Shown: positions 33,457 through 44,880 of the stretch, in pieces | Layout: each line of letters starts with the position of its first letter | How positions within the stretch are numbered: position 1 is the first letter of the stretch | DNA from: Rhyzopertha dominica | Taxonomy: Eukaryota; Arthropoda; Insecta; Coleoptera; Bostrichidae | Direction: 5' to 3' | NCBI GenBank assembly: GCA_025024175.1 | Contig: QCXZ01000041.1 | Location: 48,107,786 to 48,171,785, forward strand | DNA length: 64,000 bases | Program-made: the position numbers and the translations under genes | Notes under the pieces: generated by a model | What the model saw: only the letters and a program-made list of their open reading frames with translations | Databases searched by the model: none | Told to the model about the DNA's origin: nothing

Positions 33457-35947
33457 GTGGCTCAGGAAGTCAAGAGCTATTATCCTAGTTGGCAACTCAC
33501 TGACCACCCTTTTGATCAATGTTTACTTTTAGATTGGTATATGCAATTCTTGTATTCCTGAATCAGTATATGCTTTGCCAATTTGAAATCTATTATGGTT
33601 TGTGCTAAAACTTTTCATAGTTTACTAAGCACAACCCAGTCTTAATAAGCTCTAGAAATAAGTGTGACCTTTGTTACTCGAGGGCATTTTTCTCATTTGC
33701 AGTGAAGATATTACCTTTGCATAGAAAACTTATTTACTAACCTATTATTGTAAGGTTCAGTTGAACTGCTTCCCATGACCAGAACAAGCCGGATATTGAC
33801 CTACATTATATCCACACACACACACAGTGCTCAATATTATTATACACAATTATCTTCGCAGTAACTTGTTAAAAGTAGAAGTGGAGAGAACGCCGATTAG
33901 GCTCATTCAAAGATGAACCACGTGTGGGCGATGTATTTACATGAACAAGAATTCCATCAGCTAAACCAACAAATTTGCTTGACGGACTAACGATGTATTT
34001 GCTATTACTCATTTCTTGCCAAAAAGGTAAATTCACCACATCCGTTCTAAATATAATTCACAGGGGTCTGAAGTGATTAACAAATCACGCGGTAGGTAAC
34101 CGAAAGCGATTATAGTTCTGCTTCATACGCTACCAATTTATTGTAAAGAGTAGGGATTTGCGTTGTAAACAAGTCAGTGTAAAAGCTGCGTTAGCCCAAT
34201 TCTTCAGTTTAATAACGTCAAAAATGTGTTACCATTTTGAAGTCAATACGAAACCACGTGAAAAACAAACATATTCTTTTTGGTGTAAATACCATAAAGT
34301 CAGGCTGGGTCAATTCATTTGACTAGTTTTTTTAACAAACTTTATTTTAGTTCAAACCATCATCCGAGCAACAATCACAATGACATGTCAATAACTATAA
34401 CTGAAACTTTAAATTAAACGGCCGCTTTTATTTAATTACACTTCTTATGAAATGTGTATAAATTAGTAGTGTGTGGTAGCTTTGAATTTGGCGTGCATAT
34501 TTTCTTAAGAATTCTGTTCTCAATATGCAAAAAAAAATAATGAAATTTAATGTAACGTCAAGATACAGTAAATACACTTTATTATTACTACCGAAAATAT
34601 CCGTTGCTCTGCGAAACGTATCAGGTGCAGTTTCTAATCCAAAAGCCGTTGTAAGAAAATCATAGTGTCCATCTTCAGTATTAAATACATTTTAGTACCG
34701 ATCCTTCAAAATATTAACTATGCTGTTATTGCTTTAGAAATTGAATTTAAATCACTTATGAATCTTCTTTTAGTTCGACAGAGTTCACGTTTTGTATCTC
34801 ATTTTCAACACTCTTTCGTAACATTTAACACATTTAACGCCGTTGCGTTCCATTTACACAAGTAATTTTATGTGAACGCTGTTTCTAGTTCTAGTTTCCA
34901 AGGAACTTCATTAAGCTGCTGTAGACTACAATTAGCCTTCCTGTTAGAGCTTAAACGAATTTTCTTTGTGTGTTAGTTGGAATCCGCACGCTTGCCCTCA
35001 GAATACTTATCTATAATCTAACGATAGATAAACAAATATAATGTCTGCTTGCCACCGATGTTTGTTATTAAAAATGGGTGCTGCAACATAAAATTTTACG
35101 AATCTACAAAGAAATATAAAACATTCGCAAATGTACAAAAATGCATTAGGTAAACGCAAAGAAGGAATACAAGGTTACTATTGATATTTCCATATAGCAG
35201 CGAAACATTTATTTAGCTATTTGATGTATAATTGGTACTTTCATCTCACAAATTTATTTACTAATACACTGGACCAAAAGTAAAACATCTTAAGTTGCAA
35301 AGCCGGCAATGTTAAAAACGAACTTTAATGGAAACATTTAATTGTAATATACTGAAAACTACCCATTACTTAAGCAAAAATCTCACATGTTCTTGACCAA
35401 TGATACTAATTATCAGAGACCAGATATTAGACATTAGACAGTGTTTTGGACATTTCGTTTTTTACCTCCTGTTTATTTGTGCTAGAGCTTTTCTGTAGTC
35501 TTTCAAAACCCCTCATTATTTTTGGTTGCAAAAATACGTGTTTTTAGGTGGCAACCAGTTAAACTTGCAACGTGCAAGTAATGTTGGTGTTGCACGTATT
35601 CGTTCTTTGACATTGATTTCTGTCATTTTTAATTAATAGAGTATTAGTTGTACCTTGTATTGTATTCTACCTCAATCCAGTGAAGATATTCCATATGGTG
35701 AAGATGTGGAAGTTTTCAACCAAGGTTTCGACATAGATTCTGCAGTTGCATCAATCTACAGGTTTGCCCCTATAACTAGTGTTGAAATCGAACGTAGTTC
35801 TTCTTGTAATAAAAGTAAATTTAATGAGAGGAGAAATTTTCAATAGGTAACTTAGAAAAGCATCGCCTTTTCATTTAATATAATAAACTATAGAATATTG
35901 AATTTTTATATTGTTTAAACCGCTTTTTTGCTATTTTTGTGCCACGA
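33457..35947. other. Stretch without recognisable gene
   Basis: AT-rich. A 63-codon plus-strand ORF at 35655-35846 (SSEDIPYGEDVEVFNQGFDI...) looks mildly protein-like but I do not recognise it. A CA run lies at 33,812-33,825. Nothing else stands out. Confidence 0.4.
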
Positions 35948-35949
35948 CA

Positions 35950-36826
35950 GTATAACGTATGTCCCATAAGTTGTGGCACAAATTTCTTGATGCTGACACA
36001 CGAAACATGAGATGCAATTTCGAGTGTGCTTTGGAAACAATAGTTCCTGAGTGTTCTGTAACAAACTGCATATTGAAAGCGTCGATATGTAATACAAATT
36101 AGAGCTCCGCAAAAGAATCTATAATTTAGTTGGACAAATGCCCAAAGTGGAAATTGTTCGGCTGTTCCAACATCAAAATAAATGTGAGCAAGGTATCCCA
36201 TGTCTGAACTTGCCAAAAAGCGGTCGACCAAAAGTTCTTACTCCACGCAGGGGGCAAGAGCAAAGAACACCGCCCGAACATCTGTCAGAAAATGGGGATG
36301 AAGATATAATGTATCCAAGAGCATTGTCAGCATGGTGTTGGCTAGAAATGGTCAGAAATACCATAAAAGGCAGAAATGTATAAAATATACGACAAACCAA
36401 CTGGCTACAATACCAAAATGTTGTCATAATTTGCGAAGATACCATTTTGCGGACAACAGAGTCATTGTTGTGGTTTGTCCCCAAAAAGGCCAATTCACGA
36501 AACCTTCCACGTTGAGGATTGCTGGGAAATCCTTTCACGAGAAGAGTATGATGGAGGATGGGAAGCCGAAAACGAGGAACAGCTTAGGCGTAGACTCCAA
36601 CAGAAGCTGCGCACCATGGACACTGGAGTTGTCCAGAACCTTATGGATGACACNCGACGACGTGTGCGCGTGGTTGAGGACCACGGTCCTTTCGCTTTAC
36701 TCGAATTAGCTTATAAGATACATGAAAGTAGTGTGAATAAAAGCGTAAAACAAAAGCTTGATTAAAATTATCAGGAGATGAAAAACTTTAAAATCGAATT
36801 TTGTGTCAAAACTTATGGGAGATACT
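35950..36826 (+). mobile_element. Tc1-like relic G, internally deleted
   Basis: Inverted ends: AGTATAACGTATGTCCCATA, AGTTGTGGCACAAATT at the left and AATTTTGTGTCAAAACTTAT, GGGAGATACT at the right pair imperfectly. About 0.88 kb, shorter than a full element. Carries a single N at 36654. Confidence 0.6.
36088..36765 (+). pseudogene. Tc1-like transposase relic (copy G)
   Basis: The N-terminal piece LRKRIYNLVGQMPKVEIVRL, FQHQN joins the linker GIPCLNLPKSGRPKVLTPR, the usual Tc1 helix-turn-helix plus SGRP stretch. The catalytic centre is mostly gone. The C-terminal part HVEDCWEILSREEYDGGWEA, ENEEQLRRRLQQKLRTMDTG keeps the block around the last acidic residue. The same family is at 56307-58622, where the matching part reads PIEEFWSLLSRKVYD. 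Several frames; not functional. Confidence 0.75.
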
Positions 36827-37854
36827 AAATTTGTCATCTTCTACCTCTGAAGGGCAATTTTCTTTGCTGCAGGAGATTTGATAGCCCTGTAACATCAGAA
36901 AGTTCGTTTCATAGCTCATTTACTACACAATTCATTCCATCACTGTGGAATATCATCCCGGCATGAGACAACTCAGAAATAAACCCGCCTTTCTAAGAAT
37001 GCCATTTTCTATCAAACCACTCGCTCCCATTGCCGATGTCACCGGTAATTGACAACTGCAGAGCGCGCGGCAACACAATCTAATAACAATAACTCGCTTA
37101 CGGTTACGGTCGCTTAGAAAAGATGGCCGGCGCACCGCTATGGGGTATTTGTGGTGGACGTACTCTTAATTACTTCTACCAATTCCGCAGGGGCGCGCGC
37201 GGCGGGACGGGTGTCGGCGGCGAGATTATTTTCATTGTCAGTGGAACCGAGGTTGTCCAAGCGAGACCTAACAAATAAAACTGTATTGTCATCGAGTGTG
37301 TCTAAATTGAGACTTAATAATCATCGGCCACTTGGCGATCGCGCCGGACGGTTTTTGACTTTTTCCGAATGAGTTATCCAAATTCGGACGGTGTGACCGG
37401 GGGGCTTTTGATGCATAAATGACAAAATATTGGAGTGTTAGTAACGGCTTCAATCACGGCGATGCTTCATGCTTCGGCGAAATAAGTACATGCGGTTTCC
37501 TGAGTCTGTACGTCTAACGTCTAAAGTGCAGGTTTCCAGTTTATTAATATTCAGTTCATAATACTTTTTTAAAGTTCTAATGACAATTGATTACGTTATA
37601 CATACCTTCATCTTGTGAACAGCATCTCGTTCTGAGAAGTATTTAATCTATTAAAAAAAGCTTTGGCTTTAGTTTAATTCTTGATCAGATATCTTAAGCC
37701 AGATATGAATTTATCTATAAAATTATCGCTGCACCTATGTCAGCGAGAGCCAATGGCCATACTGTTCAAGGGATGGCATTGTCCAGAAGTTTCGGAACTA
37801 CGACTTAAATACAATTCAGTGGAAAGGGCCAACGCCACTCCTAAACGACCTAAA
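36827..37854. other. Stretch without recognisable gene; GC-richer island
   Basis: Positions 36,950-37,520 are GC-richer (GGGGCGCGCGCGGCGGGACG at about 37,190). ORFs here overlap on both strands without motif. Candidate single-copy or regulatory DNA. Confidence 0.4.
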
Positions 37855-39189
37855 TACGAGGCATGTTTTTTAAGTAAGTACCGTTTTGGAATTAAAAAAA
37901 GACGTGCAAAGATATCGCAATAATTTTATCTTACATGAAAGCCTGTACCTTAATCTACTTTTCTACATAATTTCCGTGAATATTGAGGCACTTGTCATAA
38001 CGTGGCACCAGTTTTTGAATACCCTCCTCATAAAATTCTGCCGCCTGACTTGTTAACCACTGTATCACAAATGTTTCGACATCGTTATCGTCTTGAAGAC
38101 GCTGACCACCCAGGTGTTTCTTCAAGTGCAGGAACAAATGGTAGTCGCTGGGCGCCAGATCAGGGCCGTATGGAGGATGATCTAGAGTTTCCCATTTAAA
38201 AGATTTGATGAGATCTTTGGTCCGATTAGCCACATGTGGACGGGCATTGTCATGCAGCAAAACTATACCCTTACTCAGCTTGCCACGTCTTTTGTTCTGG
38301 ATTGTACGACGCAGATTGTTCAATGTCTTACAATAAGACGCTGCATTGATTGTCTCATTACGAGGCAGAAACTCCACTAGCAATACTCCTTTTCTGTCCC
38401 AAAAAACTGTGCACATGATTTTCCAGGCAGAAATTGTTTGCTTAAACTTCACTTTTTTGGGTGATGATGAATGTCGCCATTCCATGGATTGTTGTTTCGA
38501 TTCTGGTGTGACGTAGGCCACCCATGTTTCGTCACCAGTAACAATTTGGTCTAAAAAATCTTCACCTTCATTGTGGTACCGCTCAACGAAAGTCAATGCA
38601 CTGCCTAAACGTTAGGTTTTGTGTAAATCCGTCAACATTTTCGGAACCCAACGTGAACACAATTTCCGGTAATTCAGGTTCTCGGTCACAATGCGATACA
38701 AAACACTACGAGAATATTGAGGAAAGCAGTCGCACAATGATGAAATTGCAAAGCGTCTGTTTTCTGTCACCTTTTCGTTCACTTTCTGCACCAAATCTTC
38801 ATTAAGGACCGAAGGACGCCCACTCCGTTCTTCATCATGCACATTTGTGCGGCCATCTTTAAATGCTCTCACTCATTTCCTTACCATTCCATCACTCATA
38901 ATGTTTTGTCCGTAAAGTTCACAGATCTCACGATGAATATCGATCGGTTTTACGCCTTTAGCACTAAGAAATCGTATAACAGCCCGTACTTCACAATCGG
39001 CGGGACTCACGATTGTCGGAGGCATCTTAAACACTCAGTAAACAACGTATACAATGAAGAATCAAACTGTAATGGCGTCAGTGCGTAGACAAGAGATGTA
39101 GGTAACCAGCGTGCATGCGCGGAACGCCGACCGTAGCGCTGCGGCGGCGGAATCGCAAAACGGTACTTACTTAAAGAACATGCCTCGTA
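37855..39189 (-). mobile_element. Mariner element (DD34D), 1335 bp, nearly intact
   Basis: TA-flanked with about 32-bp inverted ends: TACGAGGCATGTTTTTTAAG, TAAGTACCGTTTTG at the left and its complement CAAAACGGTACTTACTTAAA, GAACATGCCTCGTA at the right (one mismatch). A single transposase gene fills the interior on the minus strand. Size and layout are typical of mariner. Confidence 0.95.
37955..39025 (-). pseudogene. Mariner transposase with two in-frame stop codons
   Basis: One frame of 356 codons from ATG at 39023-39025 (MPPTIVSPADCEVRAVIRFL) to the stop at 37955. It holds the two DNA-binding helices (CELYGQNIMSDGMVRK; VLYRIVTENLNYRKLCSRWV, with WVPKML), the first Asp in IVTGDETWV, the second in VLLHDNARPHV and the third in PPYGPDLAPSDYHLF, 34 residues after the second. 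Only two stops interrupt it: TGA at 38873-38875 and TAA at 38612-38614. No frameshift. A recently inactivated copy; related active copies may exist elsewhere in the genome. Confidence 0.95.
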
Positions 39190-39478
39190 GTTCAAGTAGT
39201 TCGCATTATAGAGGGGGATACAAGAACATTCCAACTAGGCGGAAGCACTGAAGAGGCAGAGGATACTGAAGAACAAATAAACATTGTCCACATAGTTCAA
39301 GGAGAAGTAAGAAAGCACTATACATAAACCTGAAGAGATGAAAATCATAACTCCCACTTGCAAAAGACAAGAAAATACTGTAAAATATCTGTACACAACT
39401 CCAAGATGAAGAATAAGGCAACTGAGCGAAGCCCACATCAAACAGGATTCGCTGGTTGGGTGCACCCAACTTCCCGTA
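39190..39478. other. Stretch with one unrecognised coding-like piece
   Basis: Just right of the mariner, one plus frame reads VVRIIEGDTRTFQLGGSTEE, AEDTEEQINIVHIVQGEVRK then stop (about 39,197-39,326). It is protein-like in composition, but I recognise no family. Confidence 0.3.
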
Positions 39479-39610
39479 GCATGTGCTACGTGAAAGCACA
39501 CTGGCAACAAGTTTTGCCACCCCTCCAACCCAGCGTGAAGGATCGGCCCACGGTATATCCGGGAGCGGCAGAAATACCTACCCTACGCTGGTTTAATTAA
39601 TCAATCAATT
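39479..39610 (+). repeat. Dispersed repeat S, copy 1
   Basis: Shares with 43508-43638 the blocks CACCCCTCCAACCCAGCGT, TATATCCGGGAG, GCAGAAA, CTACC and a run of AATCAATCAAT at the end. Translated in the same frame both copies give ...LQPSV...YPG.AE..T..WF, so it may be the end of a coding region rather than a SINE. Confidence 0.6.
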
Positions 39611-39721
39611 AAATTTGTTTAACCCTTTTTATGAGATAGCTCTGTTCTACAAGTTGCATAGACGATTTTGAATAAGTATTATTTTATGGAGAGTAATACC
39701 AATATATATGTATAATACCAA

Positions 39722-39724
<3 letters not shown>

Positions 39725-39784
<60 letters not shown>
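39725..39784. repeat. (AT)n microsatellite, 60 bp
   Basis: Pure alternating AT from about 39,725 to 39,784, directly visible. Confidence 0.98.
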
Positions 39785-39788
<4 letters not shown>

Positions 39789-39906
39789 TAGACTCTCGCG
39801 AAAGCAATACATTAGCGCTTTCTGACTCTCATTTTTGCTTTCGGTACGAGACAGAGAAAGTTCTCGTGTCTTGCGGTGCTATCATTATAGCAAGTAGTAC
39901 TCATTA

Positions 39907-39978
39907 GGCAGCTAGGTGGCTTAGTCATCATGTCAGTGTAATGCTGACAGATGGCATTGCCATCTAAGTTTCTACTTA
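39907..39978. repeat. Half copy of MITE N
   Basis: GGCAGCTAGGTGGCTTAGTC, ATCATGTCAGTGTAATGCTG, ACAGATGGCATTGCCATCTA through TACTTA matches one arm plus part of the centre of the MITE at 2992-3166 (which has GCCACCTAGCTGCC in complement). The other arm is missing. Confidence 0.75.
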
Positions 39979-39980
39979 CA

Positions 39981-40031
39981 CTAATCTAATTAAACACTAG
40001 TCTAATTCTTGTTTGCTTGTTTCAGGTAAGG
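39981..40031 (+). promoter_or_regulatory. Candidate recursive splice site (ratchet point)
   Basis: CTAAT at 39981, 39986 and 40002 could serve as branch points. TTCTTGTTTGCTTGTTTCAG ends at 40025 and GTAAGG begins at 40026, so a strong 3' splice site abuts a strong 5' splice site with no exon between. This is the zero-nucleotide exon arrangement known from long insect introns. It would imply a plus-strand gene spanning this point. Short motif; chance cannot be excluded. Confidence 0.4.
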
Positions 40032-40082
40032 CATCAGTATGTACTGGGAGATAAAAAACTTGGATCTGGTTCATCCAGCAAA
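40026..40082 (+). other. Candidate 57-nt microexon
   Basis: Alternatively the same 3' splice site starts a phase-0 exon reading VRHQYVLGDKKLGSGSSSK and ending at AAA before GTATGTACC, a good 5' splice site. I do not recognise the peptide. A microexon and a recursive site with a downstream cryptic exon are not exclusive. Confidence 0.25.
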
Positions 40083-40479
40083 GTATGTACCTAAATCAAT
40101 GGTTACAATATTTTCTCAAGAGACTTAAAATTGGTAGCAGTAGAAGAAACCGAGTTAGCTTCTCTTAAATATCGTTTCCTGGTAGGAAAAACAATATTCA
40201 TTTTGCGTTCTTTATGCTTTTTATCTATGGTGTAAAAATTCTAAAACATTTCAAGTGTTTAGTACTGTTTTCTGCAACTCAAAATAGATATACACGAAAA
40301 CTTTTGCAAAAATAAAATAAAATGGAGCTACCGTTGTCTACAAACAGGGTTTCTGAAGAATGGGATTAACAAAGCGAAATAAAATAAACAACGCTAACGT
40401 CTTAAATGACTAAAAAAGTTATACTCCTACTTTTCGTTCTATGAAAGACCTATTAGGAGGTGCAGAGAATATGTAGCTG

Positions 40480-41180
40480 TATAAAGGTTGTTTCACGAAT
40501 TATAACGAGCCTGATGAGACTAAAAATGAAAAAGGATATAAATTTGGGAAGGTAACATAGATAATTGTTTTTGATTAAAACAAAACAGAACTGCATGAAT
40601 TTGTAAATTTCAATTATTTGCTTGTCAATTTTAAGAATGTTTATTCAGTAACATTAATGTAACAAATGCTCAAAATTTGCCCCTCGACTGTTTTTTTTGT
40701 CAAGCTTCAATTCGTGCCTAAAATGACCTTCTAATACATAACACTTCTGGACTAATGGATCTACATGAAATAAATATCTTATATATACGCCATCAAGTCT
40801 TTCTTCATAATTTTTGGTGTAGGTCATTCTTTCGTTAAGAATTTAGTAACTGTACTCAATTTTCATCGATGAGACATTTTCGGGATACTTTAGTTTCAAG
40901 GTGCTGACAATTAACAATTATTTGACATAAATCTCTAATTTTGTTTCCACAGCCTAGTAAGATAAGATAAGATAAAATGTCAAAATTTCATCCTGATAAA
41001 ATATCAGCAACTACGTCAGGCCGAGAATTTTTGGCGCTTATCTTGTATATTATATTTGTTAACTCCACCATTATTAAAAAATGTTTCATCCGATAAAAAA
41101 ATATTACCGTAAAATTTGGCAAGCAAATTTTGGTTTTCTCGAAGAAGATAATCCATCTCTTTTAAAGGTTTAATTGCACG
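40480..41180 (-). mobile_element. Diverged Family 1 cousin Q, internally deleted
   Basis: The end TATAAAGGTTGTTTCACGAA, TTATAACGAGCCTGATGA resembles the Family 1 terminal repeat (TACAGGATGTTTCACGAATG, ATAATGACCCTGACGA). Minus-strand frames read LKEMDYLLRENQNLLAKFYG, NIFLSDETFFNNGGVNKYNI (first Asp, about 41,060-41,160) and, after a gap, SCRSISPEVLCIRRSF and ARIEA (about 40,700-40,770), like Family 1 CRSITPEMLMHVKRSFWARI. The middle with the other two Asp is missing. Other end not found. Confidence 0.7.
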
Positions 41181-42108
41181 TGATACTAATGAAGTTTACT
41201 GCCTTTAATTATTATTATTATTATTCATAGGAAAATCACATATGATTTTTCTAAATATATTTGTCCTACAAAACAACCTTTATAATTACATATTAGTACG
41301 ATCTGGGACAAACCAGCGACCTAAAAATCCCGACGAAACACTTCGTTACCTGGCCCGCTCGCGATTATGCCGACGCCGAGTGTCGTTGCGCCATTGTTTT
41401 ATAATGCACATCAAGTTCTGTATGCGATGAAAGTAAAACTCGAGAGACGGCGCACCTACATCGGCAATCCGCATTTACAATCGTACAAATGATTGTTTCC
41501 ACTGCCACCTAAAGAACGAGTGGGTGTCCGCCTGTGATAGACCCGGCCTGCCTAGATCGGAAGTACGGCTCGTTTTGTTTTTAAAAATGCTTTGAGAAAT
41601 GAACGCATTTAAATGCGGCTGGTAATGAAGTCATTAAGAGCGGAATTCTCTTGAGCTGTTGCTGCACACACAATGAGTGCTACTTGTTCAAGGATTGTGC
41701 GAGCTGACTTTGACAGAAGGCTTTGCCGGGGTACTTATTCCGATAGAGTTGCAGCCGACGTTCTGCTTGTATGTGCATGACAGATAATCAACGTGATTTC
41801 TGGAAAAGCACAATTAATATTGCAAGCTTATAGTTAACGTGCAAAGTGTTTTATGTGAACTGCTTAGAATTGCCATTTTTTCAGTAAAACACACATTAGA
41901 AAGACTAATAAATACGTAAGCAATTCTTTATTCATCATCATGAATATGCAAAATATATTTGTAGTTCGAACATCAAGGATCTTCACAAAAATTCGACTTT
42001 ACCATTTTGAATAATTTTTTTATTAGCCCTTGTCAATTTATAGAATTCTTAACATTTTTCTTAAAACAAAACAAGATCAGCAACTCTGAAAAACACAAGT
42101 CCGAAGAT
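41181..42108. other. Stretch without recognisable gene; GC-richer patch
   Basis: An (ATT)n run at 41,209-41,225 may be a lone LINE tail. Positions 41,290-41,760 are GC-richer. No motif-bearing ORF. Confidence 0.4.
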
Positions 42109-43341
42109 CAGGGACGTAGTCAGCGATAAGGCCTGTAGTGGCCAAGCCTCCTCCGAAAATCTGAGAAACCTCTATTGCTGATAAACCTGAGTTCTGAAAT
42201 TTTTCCATAGATGATAATATGACTTTGACATGTAGCCGTTTTTGACACAAACATGCGCTAATTTTACACACCACACACATCCTTATTCATTACATATATC
42301 AATCAACATTTTTTGACTAATTGCATATCTCAATCTTATTTCGATCGCAGACTATCACGGCAAACGGCGGTCTGTTTACTTGCAGCACTTCAGAAAAGCG
42401 TTTTTGGTTTGTGTTGTGACAGCATTTTCATTTTCACGCTTTCTTTGTCGACTGCAAGAAAAATCACCTAATTTGACATCACCAATAAAGCATGCTCACG
42501 AAATTGTCGAAACGCTCCAAGAAGCAAACACTTTGAAGCAAAAAACTTGTTCTAATAATTTAAAAATATTTTTACTTATAGAAAACCTTCCAAAACATAC
42601 TCTAGAAAGAATATAGTTATTTCGTTATTAGTGAAGGTTTAAGTTGTTAATATATCTTAATAGGGTATATTATGTTGTATCTGAGCTTTAGTCTAAATAT
42701 GACAATCATATGCATGTTTTTTTAGTTGTTAATTGGTTTTTTGTTATCACACAGAATTTTGTTTTTGGTACTTAGACCTTTTGCAAGTTTAGTCTTCAAA
42801 TATTAAACTGGCTCTGTTGTAGAGAAATTTAGTTGTGCCATTTTTATTCCTTATGTCGATAAGTTAATTCAGAAGGATTTATCACATTTCTTAATGAAAA
42901 TGGGAAAATCTTTCCAAGCTTGCAGATACTTCTTCTTGAATTTACTTGGATCATCTTGCTCTATCGAGCCTCAAAGTCCGCTACAGAGTAAAAACTGTGA
43001 TGTCAAAATTATCAAGACTTGAAAAATATGTTAAGGTTGTGGAGGTTTTGAGACGTTGATGTAACGTCAGGTCCTTTGACCGGGAAGACGATGGACATAT
43101 GGCCCAAATAATTCAAGATTGAGATTAAATATCTTTTAAAAGTTTGGCAACTCTTTCGGTCACAACAGTAAGTGCGGAGACGTCATTTTCAACACTAAAA
43201 GCAATCAAAACTTACATATACCTATGGCGAAATGAAAGACCAGTGCGCTCGCCGTATTGACAATCCATATGGATTGCTGTTTATGCGAATGAGGTTCTCG
43301 ATATTCTGGCACCAAAAACACTTCGAAACATTAAAAATAGG
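42109..43341 (+). pseudogene. hAT-type transposase relic
   Basis: The clearest part is the C-terminal dimerisation domain at 43144-43341: LATLSVTTVSAETSFSTLKA, IKTYIYLWRNERPVRSPY, stop, then VYANEVLDILAPKTLRNIK. The S.E..FS.LK..KTY core is diagnostic of hAT (Dimer_Tnp_hAT). Upstream, 42430-42530 reads FLCRLQEKSPNLTSPIKHAH, EIVETLQEAN, which fits the middle of ZMYM1-like hAT proteins. CAGGGACGTAGTCAGCG at 42109 resembles a hAT left end. Many stops; no right end found. Confidence 0.7.
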
Positions 43342-43507
43342 TGTTGACACTGACATTATTTGTGGAACTTTTAAAAACGTTTTACCATTTTTTGATGTAA
43401 TAAAATGAAAGCTCACTTTCAAAATTTTGACGTTTTTCGAATACGGCAGTCTTTACAAGTTAGTCCTCATCCGAGAAACTCTCCCTATTCCAACACTGAA
43501 CTTCTTG

Positions 43508-43638
43508 TAACATGCGCTACGTGGGAGCCCACTAGTATGTCACCCCTCCAACCCAGCGTAGACGTAGCTGACCCGGAGATATATCCGGGAGAAGCAGAAA
43601 CGTCTACCGTATGCTGGTTCATCAATCAACTAATCAAT
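43508..43638 (+). repeat. Dispersed repeat S, copy 2
   Basis: Matches copy 1 at 39479-39610 in order and spacing (CATGCGCTACGTGGGAGCCC, CACCCCTCCAACCCAGCGTA, ATATATCCGGGAG, GCTGGTT.ATCAATCAA). Lies just after the hAT relic, as copy 1 lies just after the mariner. Confidence 0.6.
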
Positions 43639-44334
43639 AATATGCCAGAAGCCTTGGTTGGTTCATTGAAGTTACTGCGGAATTTAAGGAAATTTTCGTA
43701 TCTTATTCATTAAAACAATCTAAACTTGCTGTATTAGATCTTCGGACTTACGTCATCAATTTATGGCAGAATCAAAGGCAANACTGTCAATAAATTTTGA
43801 TAAGAATTAAATACAGACGGATGATTTAGTTAATTCTGTAAGATTTGATGTTAGAATCAAAGATCTAATAAAACCAAACGTCGATAGAGCCTGCATAATT
43901 TTGCAACCGATGAATACTGAAGCCATCCTAAAGGGGGGATAGCATATCGCAGAATCAACAAGAACTTAAAAGAGCGAAGACTTTGGACAAAAAGCCATTT
44001 ATACGATTATCGACTTCATGAAGCATTATATCGTACAAAAGATAGAAAACTGTACTGTGTATGTTTATGATAAAGTTGCCTTTGCTACCAACAAACACGC
44101 AGACAATTACGACTGTTATAAGGCAATTTTATTATATTTAGGCCGCCTTGCCTTGCCTACAGCCACGTGACACTATACCTGTTGTTTTGTTATGCTGGAG
44201 TCAATAGTATCATCTACNTCAGTTTAATAAGATCTTTGGTCGGATACGTTGCCATCACTGTGAAAGTCACCATAAGTAACAACAAAGATGCATGATGTAG
44301 TTCCAAAGATCTAATCCGGTAAGTATGATTGAAG
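43639..44334. other. Stretch without recognisable gene
   Basis: A plus frame near 43,820-43,930 (TDDLVNSVRFDVRIKDLIKP...) looks faintly protein-like but soon meets a stop and is not recognised. Single N at 43782 and 44218. Confidence 0.35.
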
Positions 44335-44880
44335 ATTGATACTACTTGCAGTAAAAGTTGTTTTTTGTGCAGCTACTTTTGTGCTGACGTTGGCTACCAT
44401 AAAAAAAATGAACAGATCTTGCAAAATGGTTCTTTCGACCCATTAAAGAAACGTCATTATACATTTATCAATAAAAACAGATCTGCACGACTGTCGACTT
44501 GTAATATTAAACATAAGTTTTTGGGCATAAAACGCTCTCACATGATCAGCATTGTTTCCCCACAGAGTAACATTGTAACTAAGTACAGTGTATAGTAACG
44601 TAATGCAGTCGAAACAACTCATTACTGTCCAAGGTGTCCCTGAGTTGAGGCAACATAAAATAAATCCTATTATGTCCCTTTTTATGTCATCGTTTATTTG
44701 CTCATACCAATTGAGGTTATCATCAACAGCAGCACCTAAAATTGGATTGCGGTATACGAGAAATTCAAAACTGCAGTTTTTTTTTAATTTAAGATTAAAG
44801 AAATTGCGATTACACCAACTTTGGAAGTCACCGATGAAGTTTCTTAGTTTGGCAAATCTTGTCAGCACTAACGACGACAG
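44335..44880 (-). pseudogene. LINE RT C-terminal relic (second lineage)
   Basis: The minus-strand frame 44868-44443 includes FQSWCNRNFFNLKLKK (end of RT), a degraded domain AAVDDNLNWYEQINDDIKRD, then VLSYNVTLWGNNADHVRAFY, AQKLMFNITSRQSCRSVFID. The LSY....WGN......F..QK.......SCR..F pattern is the thumb region of Jockey/X-element-like LINEs. Further minus residues (ILQDLFIFFMVANVS) continue to about 44,335. It differs from the 53-kb LINE. Truncated at both ends; one long frame is still open. Confidence 0.75.

Noticed and set aside
35875..36538. 118- and 121-codon minus-strand ORFs
   Set aside because: They are antisense to the Tc1-like relic G, which has clear motifs on the plus strand.
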